Part shown: positions 38,125-46,612 of the stretch, piece by piece | Layout of the letters: each line of letters opens with the position of its first letter | Numbering within the stretch: the stretch's first letter is position 1 | Assembly (NCBI RefSeq): GCF_900207575.1 | Contig: NZ_OAOQ01000001.1 | Coordinates: forward strand, 310,001-374,000 | Direction: 5' to 3' | DNA length: 64,000 nt | Origin: Cereibacter ovatus | Lineage (GTDB): Bacteria; Pseudomonadota; Alphaproteobacteria; Rhodobacterales; Rhodobacteraceae | The notes under the pieces: model-generated | Databases searched by the model: none | What the model was told of the DNA's origin: nothing | Seen by the model: the letters and a program-made list of their open reading frames with translations, nothing else | Program-made: the position numbers and the translations under genes

Positions 38125-39318
38125 TCAGGCGTGGTTTGTTGCGACTTTTGCAGGATGGGCCGGGGCCACGGCCGCCCGCGCGGCCTGATCGATGTGATGC
38201 GACTTCCAACGGTCGGCAAGCCAGGCCATCGTGAACTGGATCGACAGGCCGATGGACAGCAAAAGCGTGTCGAACAGGAAGTGGTTGCCCACAACATCCT
38301 TCACGCCCTGACCGATAAAGCACAGGATGGTGCCGGTCGCGAACACCAGAAGGGCGTGGCGGCCGAGCAGGGCGAACGGCTCCATCGCGGCACTGGCTGC
38401 CAATCGGCGCACCCAGGGCAGGGTGCTGACCAGATAGGCCAGTGCCAGCACATGCAACAGACGCGGCGCCGAGACGAAGGTCTTGTCGAAGGTGGCCAGA
38501 TAGAACGGCACGCCGACATCCTGGGCCAGAAACCGCATGAAGCCGTTCAGCGCGACCGTCAGCGGCGGAACCTTCAGCCAGATCAGCGCGAACAGCAAAA
38601 ACGCAGCCGACACCCACTGCAACCACGGCAGAATCGGTACGAAGCGCCGGCCCTGTTTCATTGCGATTCCGGTCATCAGGCCCAGAACGAAGATCAGCTG
38701 CCACGAGATCGGGTTGAAGAACCAGCCGCCAGGGTTGGGAAAGTTGGGCAGATTCAGCCGGAACTGGCCCGCAAGCAGCCAGACCGCCACCGAAACCGCC
38801 AGCAGCTGGCGCGGCCAGCGCAGCGCCGCCAGCAGCAAAGCCGGCGTCACCAGAAGCAGCGTCGCATAAAGTGGCAGGATGTTGGTGTATCCCAGCTGAT
38901 GGGTCAGTGCCGGCACGCCGATCATGAAGCCCAGCGGCTTCTTGAACAGCACGCCCACCTGATTCTCGCCAAGCAGTTGCGGCGCCGCGAACCAAAGCGC
39001 AAAAGCCGCCGCGATCGCGATCGCCCAGACCGTGGTCAGCATGTGGACAAGATACAGCGTCCAGGCGCGGCGCCAGATCTTGCGCGCCGAGGCCCAGGAC
39101 GGCTTCCAGAACCCCTTGGAATAGGCAAGGCCCGCGGCGATCCCGGACATCAGCACGAATCCTTCGGCCGCGTCCGAGAAGCCGAAGTTGCGGTTGGTAA
39201 AGTTCTCCCACAGCGTTCCGGGCACATGGTTGATGAAGATCATCACCAGAGCCAGTCCCCGGAACATGTCGAGCCGCTTGTCGCGCGCGGGCGGCAGGGA
39301 AATTCCAGCCTCAGGCAT
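38125..39318 (-). CDS. opgC: OpgC acyltransferase (succinylation of osmoregulated periplasmic glucans)
   Basis: A 397-residue inner-membrane protein with about ten membrane segments that transfers succinyl groups to periplasmic glucans. The N-terminal DKRLDMFRGLALVMIFINHV and NFGFSDAAEGFVLMSGIAAG are the OpgC/acyltransferase-3-like hallmark segments. It overlaps the opgH stop by 8 bp. The order opgG-opgI-opgH-opgC is that described for Rhodobacter sphaeroides. Confidence 0.92.
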   Translation of the reverse strand: MPEAGISLPPARDKRLDMFRGLALVMIFINHVPGTLWENFTNRNFGFSDAAEGFVLMSGIAAGLAYSKGFWKPSWASARKIWRRAWTLYLVHMLTTVWAIAIAAAFALWFAAPQLLGENQVGVLFKKPLGFMIGVPALTHQLGYTNILPLYATLLLVTPALLLAALRWPRQLLAVSVAVWLLAGQFRLNLPNFPNPGGWFFNPISWQLIFVLGLMTGIAMKQGRRFVPILPWLQWVSAAFLLFALIWLKVPPLTVALNGFMRFLAQDVGVPFYLATFDKTFVSAPRLLHVLALAYLVSTLPWVRRLAASAAMEPFALLGRHALLVFATGTILCFIGQGVKDVVGNHFLFDTLLLSIGLSIQFTMAWLADRWKSHHIDQAARAAVAPAHPAKVATNHA

Positions 39319-41098
39319 GGCTGACCGCCAACGGCGCCTCGGCCCTGGGGGCGGGGATGCTTTGCCAGTCGGCAAGGATCGCCTCATGCGCCAGCAGAAC
39401 CGGCGTCGGGTGCAGGTCGAGCGGCGCGGTGAACAGCCCCGACCGGCTGGCCCGTGAACTGCTGGCAATGACAAGCGGCGAAAGGATCATCGGCAGGGCA
39501 ACCGGAAGCAGCCAGGGCACAAGGCCGGGGGCAAGGAAATAGGTCGCGGCGATGCCCGCGATACCCCAGGTCACGATCCAGTGGCTGGCCATCCACGCCT
39601 CGGACAGCGTCATGCTGCCGTCACCGCGGTTGTTGGTGGGCCAGCCGCCGTCGCGTCCCATCAGCACCTGAAGGACCGAGCGCGTCTGATACGCCATCAG
39701 GATCGGTGCCGTGACGCTGGAAAACACGATCTCGGCCAGGGTCGAGGCCATCACCCGCACCGGCCCGCCAAAGCCCGCGGCCCGCCCGGTCAGGATCGCA
39801 TCGACCCCGATCAGCAGCTTGGGCAGGAACAGCAGGCCGAAGATGCCGACGGCAAGGCCGATCGCCTTCCAGGTCTCGTCCGACGGGAACACCGGGAAGG
39901 GCCAATAGGGCACCGGGAAATAGTCGACCGGCGGCACAAAGAACGGTGCCGCGATCGATGCCAGGATGAAGCCCAGCCAGAACAGCGGCGCGATATAGGC
40001 CATGATGCCCTGAACGAACACGAAGCGGTTCCAGGCCCGCAGCCCCGGCGCGAACAGGATTCGCGTGTGCTGAAGGTTGCCCTGACACCAGCGGCGGTCG
40101 CGCTTGGCGTGGTCGACCAGATTTTCCGGGCCTTCCTCGTAAGAGCCGGCAAGATCGTCGTCGAACCGCACCAGCCAGCCCGCACGGGCGAGCAGGGCGG
40201 CCTCGACATAGTCGTGGCTCATCACCGGGCCGCCGAAGGGCGGCGGGCCGCTCAGTTCCGGCAGGCCGCAGCTTTCGACAAAGGCGCGCACGCGCACCAT
40301 GGCGTTGTGGCCCCAGAACGGCCCCGTCGGCCCCTGCATCATCGCAAGTCCGCGGGCAAAGCTCGGCGCATAAAGCGCGGCCGAGAACTGCATCGCGCGG
40401 CCAAAGCGTGCCTTGGCCTTGGTCACGGCGGGCAGGGTCTGAAGCAGGCCCAGCCGCGGCTCGGCCTCCATCCGGCGGACCATCTCGACGATGGTGTCGC
40501 CTTCCATCAGGCTGTCGGCGTCAAGGATCAGCGCAAATTCATAGGCACCGCCGGATTTCTGAAAGAAATCCTCGATGTTGCCGGCCTTGCGGCCGCGGTT
40601 GATCGGGCGGCGGCGGTAGAAGATCCGCCCCTCGCCGTTGCGTTCGGCCAGAAGGCGCAGGAACCAGAGCCGTTCGCGCGCGGCGATGGTGTCGTCACGG
40701 GTGTCCGACAGGATCGCGAAATGGAACAGCCCGGCATAGGGCGTTGTGGCCAGCGAGGCATCCATCGCGGCGATGCGCGAGAAGGTGGCGACCGGGTCTT
40801 CGTTGTAGACCGGCACCAGAATGACCGTCCGCCCCGAGATCGGCGCGTTCGGGCGCACCCCTTCGGGCCTGCGGGCACGGGTCAGCAGGCCCAGGATCGC
40901 ATGTGCAGCCCCCCAGGCCAGCCAAGAGGTCGACACCAGGATCAGCACGCTGCGCGTGATGTCCATCGAATCCAGACCGTCGGCCGAGCCGAACTGGAGG
41001 AAAAGGAAGAAGGCCCCGGCCGCTGCGGTCAGGCTGATCGCCATCGCCGCAAGGCGCGAGGCCAACGTCACGGCGCCCAGGCGCCGCACCCCGGACAT
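39311..41098 (-). CDS. opgH: Glucan glucosyltransferase OpgH
   Basis: Polymerises the beta-linked backbone of osmoregulated periplasmic glucans from UDP-glucose. The 595-residue inner-membrane protein has two N-terminal membrane helices, a GT2 catalytic domain and four or more C-terminal helices. The catalytic motifs are visible: ILVPVYNED, the DXD-type ALILDADSLMEGD, PVMSHDYVEAALLARAG and the RRWCQGNLQHTR product/substrate-binding motif. It is shorter than E. coli MdoH (847 aa) because the long N-terminal extension is missing, as in the Rhodobacter protein. Confidence 0.94.
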   Translation of the reverse strand: MSGVRRLGAVTLASRLAAMAISLTAAAGAFFLFLQFGSADGLDSMDITRSVLILVSTSWLAWGAAHAILGLLTRARRPEGVRPNAPISGRTVILVPVYNEDPVATFSRIAAMDASLATTPYAGLFHFAILSDTRDDTIAARERLWFLRLLAERNGEGRIFYRRRPINRGRKAGNIEDFFQKSGGAYEFALILDADSLMEGDTIVEMVRRMEAEPRLGLLQTLPAVTKAKARFGRAMQFSAALYAPSFARGLAMMQGPTGPFWGHNAMVRVRAFVESCGLPELSGPPPFGGPVMSHDYVEAALLARAGWLVRFDDDLAGSYEEGPENLVDHAKRDRRWCQGNLQHTRILFAPGLRAWNRFVFVQGIMAYIAPLFWLGFILASIAAPFFVPPVDYFPVPYWPFPVFPSDETWKAIGLAVGIFGLLFLPKLLIGVDAILTGRAAGFGGPVRVMASTLAEIVFSSVTAPILMAYQTRSVLQVLMGRDGGWPTNNRGDGSMTLSEAWMASHWIVTWGIAGIAATYFLAPGLVPWLLPVALPMILSPLVIASSSRASRSGLFTAPLDLHPTPVLLAHEAILADWQSIPAPRAEAPLAVSHA

Positions 41099-41101
41099 GG
41101 A

Positions 41102-41329
41102 TCAGAGTCCCGGCCTGGGCGCGCGGACACCGAACAGCCGCAGCAGCGACATCCGCCCGGCGCGGGCAGGCTCCAGTTGCTGTTTCGGCATGATGCACGG
41201 CGCTGCCGGAGGCGCGCCGAGCGTGGCAACGAGGGCCTCGATCTCTTGGGCCGAGGCGGCCACATTGGCCTCGGGCCGGAGCAGGTCGGCAGAGTGCAGC
41301 ATCAAGCTTTGTTCCACTGATAGAGCCAT
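41102..41329 (-). CDS. opgI: OpgI-like small protein between opgG and opgH
   Basis: A 75-residue open frame on the same strand that overlaps the 3' end of opgG by 28 bp and stops 3 bp before opgH. The product starts MALSVEQSLMLHSADLLRPE and ends RMSLLRLFGVRAPRP; it contains no membrane helix. Its position equals opgI of the R. sphaeroides opgGIHC operon, a small gene of undefined function. The call is mostly positional. Because opgH here lacks the long N-terminal domain of MdoH, OpgI may be a detached remnant or partner of it. Confidence 0.65.
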   Translation of the reverse strand: MALSVEQSLMLHSADLLRPEANVAASAQEIEALVATLGAPPAAPCIMPKQQLEPARAGRMSLLRLFGVRAPRPGL

Positions 41330-42924
41330 GTTTCAGTCAGTTTGCGTCCGTAACCGGCGATATGGGCGCCAAGTTCCACCGTGGCGCCCGCCGGGGCGAC
41401 CACATCCAGGACGAGACGCCATATGTCCATTCCGTCCAGTCGTTCAAGGGTCTGATTCACGATCTCGCCCTGCTGGACCGAGACCACCGCCTCGACCTCG
41501 GCGTTGCCGGGCAGGTTGCCCAGCAGACCGCCCTTGAAATCAATGACGAACTTGCGCGAATTGGGATCATTCTTGCCCCCCGACACGCCACCGTGGCCCG
41601 CGCGGCTTTCCGCCACATGGGCAATGTCGGCGCGTTCGGGAAGCGGCAGGTCGCCCCAACGCAGGCGATAGGCGAACTCGCGTGCATCGCCGGCGACGAT
41701 GGTGCCTTCGGGCACCCAGAACGCCACGATATTGTCGTTCGTCTCATATTCGGTCGGGATCTCGACCAGACGCACCGCACCCTTGCCCCAGTCGCCGACC
41801 GGCTCGACCTCGACCGAGGGGCGGCTTTCGTAATGCGCTTCGGCATCCTGATACAGGGCGAAATCGCGGTTGCGCTGGTGCAGGCCAAAGCCCACCGGGT
41901 TGTGTTCGCCGAAATAGCTGCTGGCCAGCCGCGGCGGATTGTTCAGCGGCCGCCAGATCCGGTCCCCGTCGGCGCGGCGGACGGTCAGCCCCTCGCTGTC
42001 GTGAACGTTGGGGCGGAAATCGTCAAAGCTGGCGCGGTTCTTTTCACCGAACAGGAACATCGAGGTCAGCGGCGCGACGCCCAGCTGCGTTACCGCGCTG
42101 CGGAAGAACAGCCGGGCCGTCACCTCCATCACCGTTTCGACGCCGGGGGTGATGACAAAGCGGTAGGCGCCGGTGACGCTGGGGCTTTCCATCGCGGCAT
42201 AGATCACCGCGTGCAGGCTGCCGCCCTTCGGCCGTTCCAGATAGAACCGATCGAAGCGCGGGAATTCCTCGGGCGAGGTGGTCGCGGTGTTGATCGCAAG
42301 TCCGCGGGCCGAAATACCGTAAGAGTTGCCGCGGCCAAGCGCGCGGAAATAGCTGGCGCCCAGAAACGCCACCAGTTCGTCCTGCACATCCAGCCGGTTC
42401 AGCGGCACCGACATGCGAAAGCCCGCGACGCCCGGCAGGTCGACATGCGGCGCCACCCGTTCGGCCAGCGCACCGCGATATTCGAAATCGTCGGTCGAGA
42501 ACTGCATCTCTTGCACGGTGCCGTCGGTGACGTCGAACAGGCGCACCGGCGCGCCAAACAGCCAGCCAAGATGGAACGCCTGCACCCGGAACTGGCTGTC
42601 GGTGCCGGTCCAGCGGGCGCGGTCGGTGCGGAAGTTGATCGCGCGGTAGTCGTCGTATTTCAGTTCGCCCAGAAAGCCGGTCAGATTGGCCGGATTGGCA
42701 TGGGGCCGGGTGGCTGCGGCGCGCATTTCCTCGGTCAGCCAGTCAAAGCTGAACTGCTGCGGCGCAGCGACAGGGGCGGGCGCTTCCACAACCGGGGCGG
42801 CTGCCTCTTGCGCGTGCAGAGGCAGGCCCGACAAGCCGCCCGCAACAAGCGCGAAAGACGAGCTTGCTGCCGAAAGAAGCGCGCGGCGATTGACCCGCGC
42901 AGAGGAGGAGACATTCAGGCTCAT
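41302..42924 (-). CDS. opgG: Glucan biosynthesis protein OpgG
   Basis: Periplasmic protein needed for branching or processing of osmoregulated periplasmic glucans, 540 residues. The N-terminal signal contains twin arginines (VNRRALLSAASSSFALVAGG) and ends near LHAQEAA, suggesting Tat export. The mature domain has the MdoG opening FSFDWLTEEMRAAATRPH and later KYDDYRAINFRTDRARW and FGEKNRASFDDFRPNVHDSE, all characteristic. OpgD is a close homologue, but linkage to opgH favours OpgG. It is the first gene of the operon; the 292 bp upstream (42925-43216) show no gene and presumably hold the promoter. Confidence 0.93.
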   Translation of the reverse strand: MSLNVSSSARVNRRALLSAASSSFALVAGGLSGLPLHAQEAAAPVVEAPAPVAAPQQFSFDWLTEEMRAAATRPHANPANLTGFLGELKYDDYRAINFRTDRARWTGTDSQFRVQAFHLGWLFGAPVRLFDVTDGTVQEMQFSTDDFEYRGALAERVAPHVDLPGVAGFRMSVPLNRLDVQDELVAFLGASYFRALGRGNSYGISARGLAINTATTSPEEFPRFDRFYLERPKGGSLHAVIYAAMESPSVTGAYRFVITPGVETVMEVTARLFFRSAVTQLGVAPLTSMFLFGEKNRASFDDFRPNVHDSEGLTVRRADGDRIWRPLNNPPRLASSYFGEHNPVGFGLHQRNRDFALYQDAEAHYESRPSVEVEPVGDWGKGAVRLVEIPTEYETNDNIVAFWVPEGTIVAGDAREFAYRLRWGDLPLPERADIAHVAESRAGHGGVSGGKNDPNSRKFVIDFKGGLLGNLPGNAEVEAVVSVQQGEIVNQTLERLDGMDIWRLVLDVVAPAGATVELGAHIAGYGRKLTETWLYQWNKA

Positions 42925-43216
42925 GTGATGTGACGGCGTCCGGATTCCAGAGGCTTGCGAGGCGAGGTCGGAAGATTCGCTTTCGTGAGCAATATGGTTT
43001 TGTGACGGTGACTTGCAAGCTCGGCCGGTGCCGTGGCCGCCCGGTAAGCGCGCTTTCGCCTAACGTGTGTGCAAATAGCCGCTTGCGGTGTCGGCCCTTC
43101 CGGTTTCGCATCCGCAGAACGCCCCGGCCGCGGCAAAGCCGCCTGAATGCTGCGCCGCAATCGGGCGCAAAGGCAACGCGCCGCGGGGCCATCAGGGCAC
43201 CGCGGCGGGGCTGGTG

Positions 43217-43507
43217 TCAAAGCGGCGAATCGTTGGGCTGGTCGGTTTCGGGCATCTGCCGGGGATGCAGGAAAACCAGCGCCTCCCCCCCGCGGATCTC
43301 TTGCTGGGGCTTCATCCCCGGGGCGATCCTCTCGGCGGCCTCGGTCAGTGCCTTTTCGACATCCGTCAACCCGTGCCGCTCGGCGTAGCCGATCAGGGAT
43401 ATCAGATGCGGCACCAGCCAGCCGTGCCCGGAATCGACCGTGCGGGGTTTGCGGTCATGACCGGCGAGGGGGCTGATGTTCGATCTGTCCGGCTTCGGTT
43501 GCGCCAT
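43217..43507 (-). CDS. Hypothetical protein (96 aa) downstream of the autoinducer synthase
   Basis: An ATG with a strong AAGGAAGGAAAG site opens MAQPKPDRSNISPLAGHDRK. The middle has a helical segment (LVPHLISLIGYAERHGLTDV followed by EKALTEAAERIAPGM) and the end is polar. No known family is recognised. It lies 115 bp after luxI on the same strand and could be part of the quorum-sensing unit. No membrane helix or signal peptide is seen, so it is probably cytoplasmic. Confidence 0.65.
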   Translation of the reverse strand: MAQPKPDRSNISPLAGHDRKPRTVDSGHGWLVPHLISLIGYAERHGLTDVEKALTEAAERIAPGMKPQQEIRGGEALVFLHPRQMPETDQPNDSPL

Positions 43508-43622
43508 TCTTTCCTTCCTTCCCGAGTCCCCGCCGCGGCATCGGCCGCGACGCAAGGGATGCCCCGACCGTGGTCGTGTCCGGGGCGACATGGCGGTGCA
43601 TGGCCGCGCCCGACGTGTTACG

Positions 43623-44255
43623 TCATGCCGTCACGCGATGCGGCTGCATCACGTCATGGTCGATCCCCGAGAACGCCCGGATCCGCGCAACCCGTTCTTC
43701 CGAACAGTCCATCAGTGCCGCCAGCGCCGTTACCTTGCCCATCGGCTTGGGAGTGCCGAGATAGCCGTGGGGTGCATTGCCCGACCGTTTCAGCACCCGG
43801 TCCATCACCGGATCGATCACCGCGACCGCATCGGTCACGCCGGCCGACATGGCGAATTCGAAGGCGCCGATCATCACCTCGCTGGTGACATAGGAAATCG
43901 AGTTGCTGGCCCGACCGCCGGTCAGCACCTCGGTATCGACGCAAAAGCGCGTGGCTTCCCAGCAGGTGGCGCTGCGCAGCGGCGGCTCGCCATCAAGGAT
44001 CGCGCCGAACACGTCCGACAGCATGTGCGGGCCGGTGGTCTGCAACAGCCGCATGCAGCCAACCACCCGCCCTTCGTCGTCGACGCTGATGACATGGGCG
44101 GGGTCAAGATCGTCGAAGCGGTCCCGCTCCATTCCCTGCGAGACGCGGACATCCCAACCCAGCCGGTCGGCGAAGACGCGTTTGCGCAACCGAAACATGT
44201 CCTTCACGAGAGGTTCATGTTCTCGAAGGTTGAGTGAATCGATGATGAAGATCAT
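43623..44255 (-). CDS. Acyl-homoserine-lactone synthase, LuxI family (GtaI-like)
   Basis: Makes an N-acyl-homoserine lactone from S-adenosylmethionine and an acyl carrier. The 210-residue protein keeps the invariant LuxI residues: Arg and Phe in RLRKRVFADRLGWD, Trp in the same stretch, Glu/Asp/Asp in GMERDRFDDLD, Arg in VGCMRLL, Phe in SDVFG, and Glu and Arg in WEATRFCVD. The ATG at 44255 was chosen because it gives the standard N-terminus (MIFIIDS). It lies 196 bp after its probable LuxR partner on the same strand. Length and context resemble GtaI of Rhodobacter capsulatus; the acyl chain is not predictable. Confidence 0.93.
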   Translation of the reverse strand: MIFIIDSLNLREHEPLVKDMFRLRKRVFADRLGWDVRVSQGMERDRFDDLDPAHVISVDDEGRVVGCMRLLQTTGPHMLSDVFGAILDGEPPLRSATCWEATRFCVDTEVLTGGRASNSISYVTSEVMIGAFEFAMSAGVTDAVAVIDPVMDRVLKRSGNAPHGYLGTPKPMGKVTALAALMDCSEERVARIRAFSGIDHDVMQPHRVTA

Positions 44256-44313
44256 CCTTGGTATCCCCGGAGTTGCGAAACTTGCCCTATAGTTGCGCAA
44301 ACACAGCTTTTAA

Positions 44314-44337
44314 GACTATCGGGGTTTTCCCGTAGTC
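44314..44337. promoter_or_regulatory. Imperfect inverted repeat between luxR and luxI
   Basis: GACTATCGGG and CCCGTAGTC face each other around GTTTT, about 59 bp upstream of the luxI start. It may be a terminator or attenuator after luxR, or an operator for luxI. There is no good T-run on the minus strand. Confidence 0.4.
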
Positions 44338-44451
44338 ATCGGGGGAAATGGGGATATTCGTCCGGGGTTTGTGGCCAGTTTGTCGCAAGGTGCCGGCGCG
44401 GGGCAGGATCTGGTGCTACGCCTTTCGGACAGGGTTCGGGATGGCCTGCCG

Positions 44452-45153
44452 TCAGCGCGGATAGATCATCCCAAGGCCGATCGCGCGCCCTACCGCCTGA
44501 ACGATGGACAGCGTTCCCAGCTTGTCACGCGCCGAGCGCAGGTGAACCTCGACCGTGCGGTGCGAGATGTTCAGGATGTCGCCGATGTCCATCTGCGACT
44601 TGCCGGCCGCCACCCATTGCAGCACCTCGATTTCGCGCGCGGACAGCCGCGGCTGGCGCAGCGCCCGCGAAATCACGTCAGAGCGCATCACCGCATCGTG
44701 CAGATGCACTGCCGCCGCCTGAAGATCGCCCACCACCGCACGCTTCAGCTTGTCCCATTCCGCGCGCGAGCAGGCCCGGGTGACCGACAACAGCCCGCGG
44801 TCGCCATAGGGGCCGCGCACCGGAACCGTCAGACCTTGCGGGGAAATCCCGAAATCGCCCGCAGCGAAGAACACGGCGTGAAACCGCTCGTCCCGGTCAA
44901 AGCGGCTCCAGTCGACCGGGGCGATGCTGAGGGCCGACTTGTGGATCGTGGGGTCTACGCGGTGCAGGTTGCGCCGCATGTAATGCATCTTCCAGGCGTC
45001 GGGATAGTTGGCATAGCCCTGCACCGCGCCGGTCAGCGGGCTTGTCGTGGCATAGGACGCGTAGTCAAAGCCAAGCTGGGCGCAAAGCTGATCGAGATAT
45101 TCCAGACAGTTTTCGTCGCTGGTGTCGACGGTGCTGAGGTCGATGATGTCCAT
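44452..45153 (-). CDS. LuxR family quorum-sensing regulator (GtaR-like)
   Basis: A 233-residue regulator with an N-terminal autoinducer-binding domain and a C-terminal GerE-type helix-turn-helix. The ligand-pocket residues are all present: Trp/Tyr in YPDAWKMHYM, Asp-Pro in RRNLHRVDPTIH, Trp in PVDWSRF and Gly in GISPQGLTVPV. The HTH reads LSAREIEVLQWVAAGKSQMD followed by ILNISHRTVEVHLRSARDKL. It is upstream of the synthase gene on the same strand, matching gtaR-gtaI order in R. capsulatus, where GtaR acts with the lactone on gene-transfer-agent and capsule genes. Confidence 0.92.
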   Translation of the reverse strand: MDIIDLSTVDTSDENCLEYLDQLCAQLGFDYASYATTSPLTGAVQGYANYPDAWKMHYMRRNLHRVDPTIHKSALSIAPVDWSRFDRDERFHAVFFAAGDFGISPQGLTVPVRGPYGDRGLLSVTRACSRAEWDKLKRAVVGDLQAAAVHLHDAVMRSDVISRALRQPRLSAREIEVLQWVAAGKSQMDIGDILNISHRTVEVHLRSARDKLGTLSIVQAVGRAIGLGMIYPR

Positions 45154-45239
45154 CCCGAAGACTCCGCTCCGGCCGTGGGTCTGGCCGGTCTCCCTGACGT
45201 CTGTCTATCACACTCACCCGCAGGATGGGAGGTGGCCAA

Positions 45240-45254
45240 CTGACGTAAGGTCAG
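45240..45254. promoter_or_regulatory. Short dyad upstream of the luxR gene
   Basis: CTGAC-GTAAG-GTCAG forms a 5-bp perfect dyad about 87 bp upstream of the luxR start, in the gap between the two luxR-type genes. It may be a regulator-binding site; the evidence is only the symmetry. Confidence 0.3.
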
Positions 45255-45282
45255 GAATGGCGGCCTGCCGCCTGCGACAGGG

Positions 45283-45942
45283 TCAAAGAATGCCCCGGCT
45301 GGCCGCGACCGAGGCCGCCTGCGCCGCTGTCTTGGCATTCATGCGCAGTGCGGCGCCCTTCAGCCGCGCCTTGACCGCGCTTTCCGAGATCCCCAGCGCA
45401 AAGGCCATCTGCTTGTAGCGCATGCCTGTGGACAGCATCCGCAGCACCTCGACCTGACTTTCGGTCAGGGCCTGCGGTTCGTTCACATGCGGCGTGACAA
45501 GCATTTCGCGCAGCTGCTGCATCTCGGCATCGGTGAATTCTCGGTCGGTGCGGGCGAAGATGCCGAAACTTTTCTTCGGCACCGTGCCGCGGCCGGGCAG
45601 GCAGATCGCCGCCCCGAAGCGCAGCCCGAACTGGCGATAGCGCGCCATCACGCCCAAGGGGTCGGCGATGTCGATCTCGCTCCAGCGGCGGGCGCCAAGA
45701 TTGGTCAGGGTCCAGCGCATCAGCGGATCCTGAAGCGCAAGGCCGCGCGCGGTGTAGAGATCGACGAAGGTTTCGGGAAAGGTGTTCAGCTCATCTTCGG
45801 GCGAGTAGAAACCAAGTCGCAGTGCGACATAGAAGCCAGCCGTTGCGATCTGCAGGAAGGCGCCTTTCATGTCTGGCAGATGCATGATCTTGTGATGTTC
45901 CATTGTGATCCGGCAGGCCGTAAACTGGCAGTCGACGGGCAT
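45283..45942 (-). CDS. Second LuxR family regulator, autoinducer-domain type
   Basis: A 219-residue protein. The N-terminal domain matches the autoinducer-binding fold (ETFVDLYTARGLALQDPLMR with the Asp-Pro pair, and GARRWSEIDIADPLGV with the Trp). The C-terminal HTH reads LTESQVEVLRMLSTGMRYKQ followed by LGISESAVKARLKGAALRMN. Several pocket aromatics are less conserved than in the neighbouring GtaR-like protein, so it may bind a different ligand or none. Start choice: the ATG at 45942 follows AAGGCGAGG; the TTG at 45969 is less likely. It is divergent from the HTH-less LuxR-like gene, with 47 bp between starts. Confidence 0.88.
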   Translation of the reverse strand: MPVDCQFTACRITMEHHKIMHLPDMKGAFLQIATAGFYVALRLGFYSPEDELNTFPETFVDLYTARGLALQDPLMRWTLTNLGARRWSEIDIADPLGVMARYRQFGLRFGAAICLPGRGTVPKKSFGIFARTDREFTDAEMQQLREMLVTPHVNEPQALTESQVEVLRMLSTGMRYKQMAFALGISESAVKARLKGAALRMNAKTAAQAASVAASRGIL

Positions 45943-45989
45943 GATGACGTGCCTCGCCTTGATACACAACCTGCGGTCGGGAACAAAGC

Positions 45990-46484
45990 ATGATGAACCT
46001 TCTGCGCGTGCGGGATCTTCTGACGGCCGTTGCCAACCACGCCGAATGGCAGTTCGCCATCGGCGTCCGGGTCCGGTTTGCCAATCCGACGCTGCTTTAC
46101 CAGACCTATCCGCCCGAGTGGCTCAAGCTTTACAGCGATCAGGCCATGATCTTTTCCGATCCGACCTTGCGTTGGGCGATTGAGCATTACGGAATCTGCC
46201 GCTGGGCGGATCTGGCGGATCAGGACGAGGCCGGGGTGATGGCCAAAGCCGCCGAATATGGGCTGCGTCATGGCATCATCGTCTCGGTGGGGGATGAAAC
46301 GGGTCGAACGCTGGGATCTTTCTGCCGGTCAGACCGCGATCTGACCGAGGCCGAGACCGCCTTTGCCGCCGCCAGCGTGCAAGAGCTGCACAGCCTTACC
46401 GAGGGAATTGGCGCCCTGAGCGAATCCGCCCTGTCGGAATTGCGCAGCCTGAATGTCGGGCTTCGGCGCGATCCGCGCCCGTAA
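45990..46484 (+). CDS. LuxR-type autoinducer-binding domain protein lacking the HTH
   Basis: A 164-residue protein that aligns over its whole length with the divergent LuxR-type regulator. For example, TYPPEWLKLYSDQAMIFSDP corresponds to FPETFVDLYTARGLALQDP, and GICRWADLADQDEAGVMAKA to GARRWSEIDIADPLGVMARY. It stops in the first helix of the DNA-binding domain (ALSESALSELRSLNVGLRRD, equivalent to ALTESQVEVLRMLSTGMRY). The bases after the stop do not encode the missing helices in any frame. It may titrate a ligand or form inactive heterodimers with LuxR-type regulators; alternatively it is a decaying gene. Confidence 0.75.
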   Translation: MMNLLRVRDLLTAVANHAEWQFAIGVRVRFANPTLLYQTYPPEWLKLYSDQAMIFSDPTLRWAIEHYGICRWADLADQDEAGVMAKAAEYGLRHGIIVSVGDETGRTLGSFCRSDRDLTEAETAFAAASVQELHSLTEGIGALSESALSELRSLNVGLRRDPRP

Positions 46485-46498
46485 GCGATCATGTGGTG

Positions 46499-46532
46499 CG
46501 CCCCGTTCCTCGGGGGCGTTGGGTGGTTTTTT
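46499..46532 (+). terminator. Probable intrinsic terminator
   Basis: CGCCCC (46499-46504) pairs with GGGGCG (46513-46518), followed after eight bases by TTTTTT. It closes the HTH-less LuxR-like gene. Confidence 0.5.
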
Positions 46533-46612
46533 CCGTCGGTGCAAACGGATGGTTTCCGTCGTGGAAACGGTGTGACGCCTGTTTTCCGGGCATGGCCGGG
46601 TTTTCGTTGCTG

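Noticed and set aside
42925-43216. Small genes in the gap upstream of opgG
   Set aside because: Both strands have open frames, but none has a ribosome-binding site, plausible composition or recognisable product; the gap is treated as regulatory.
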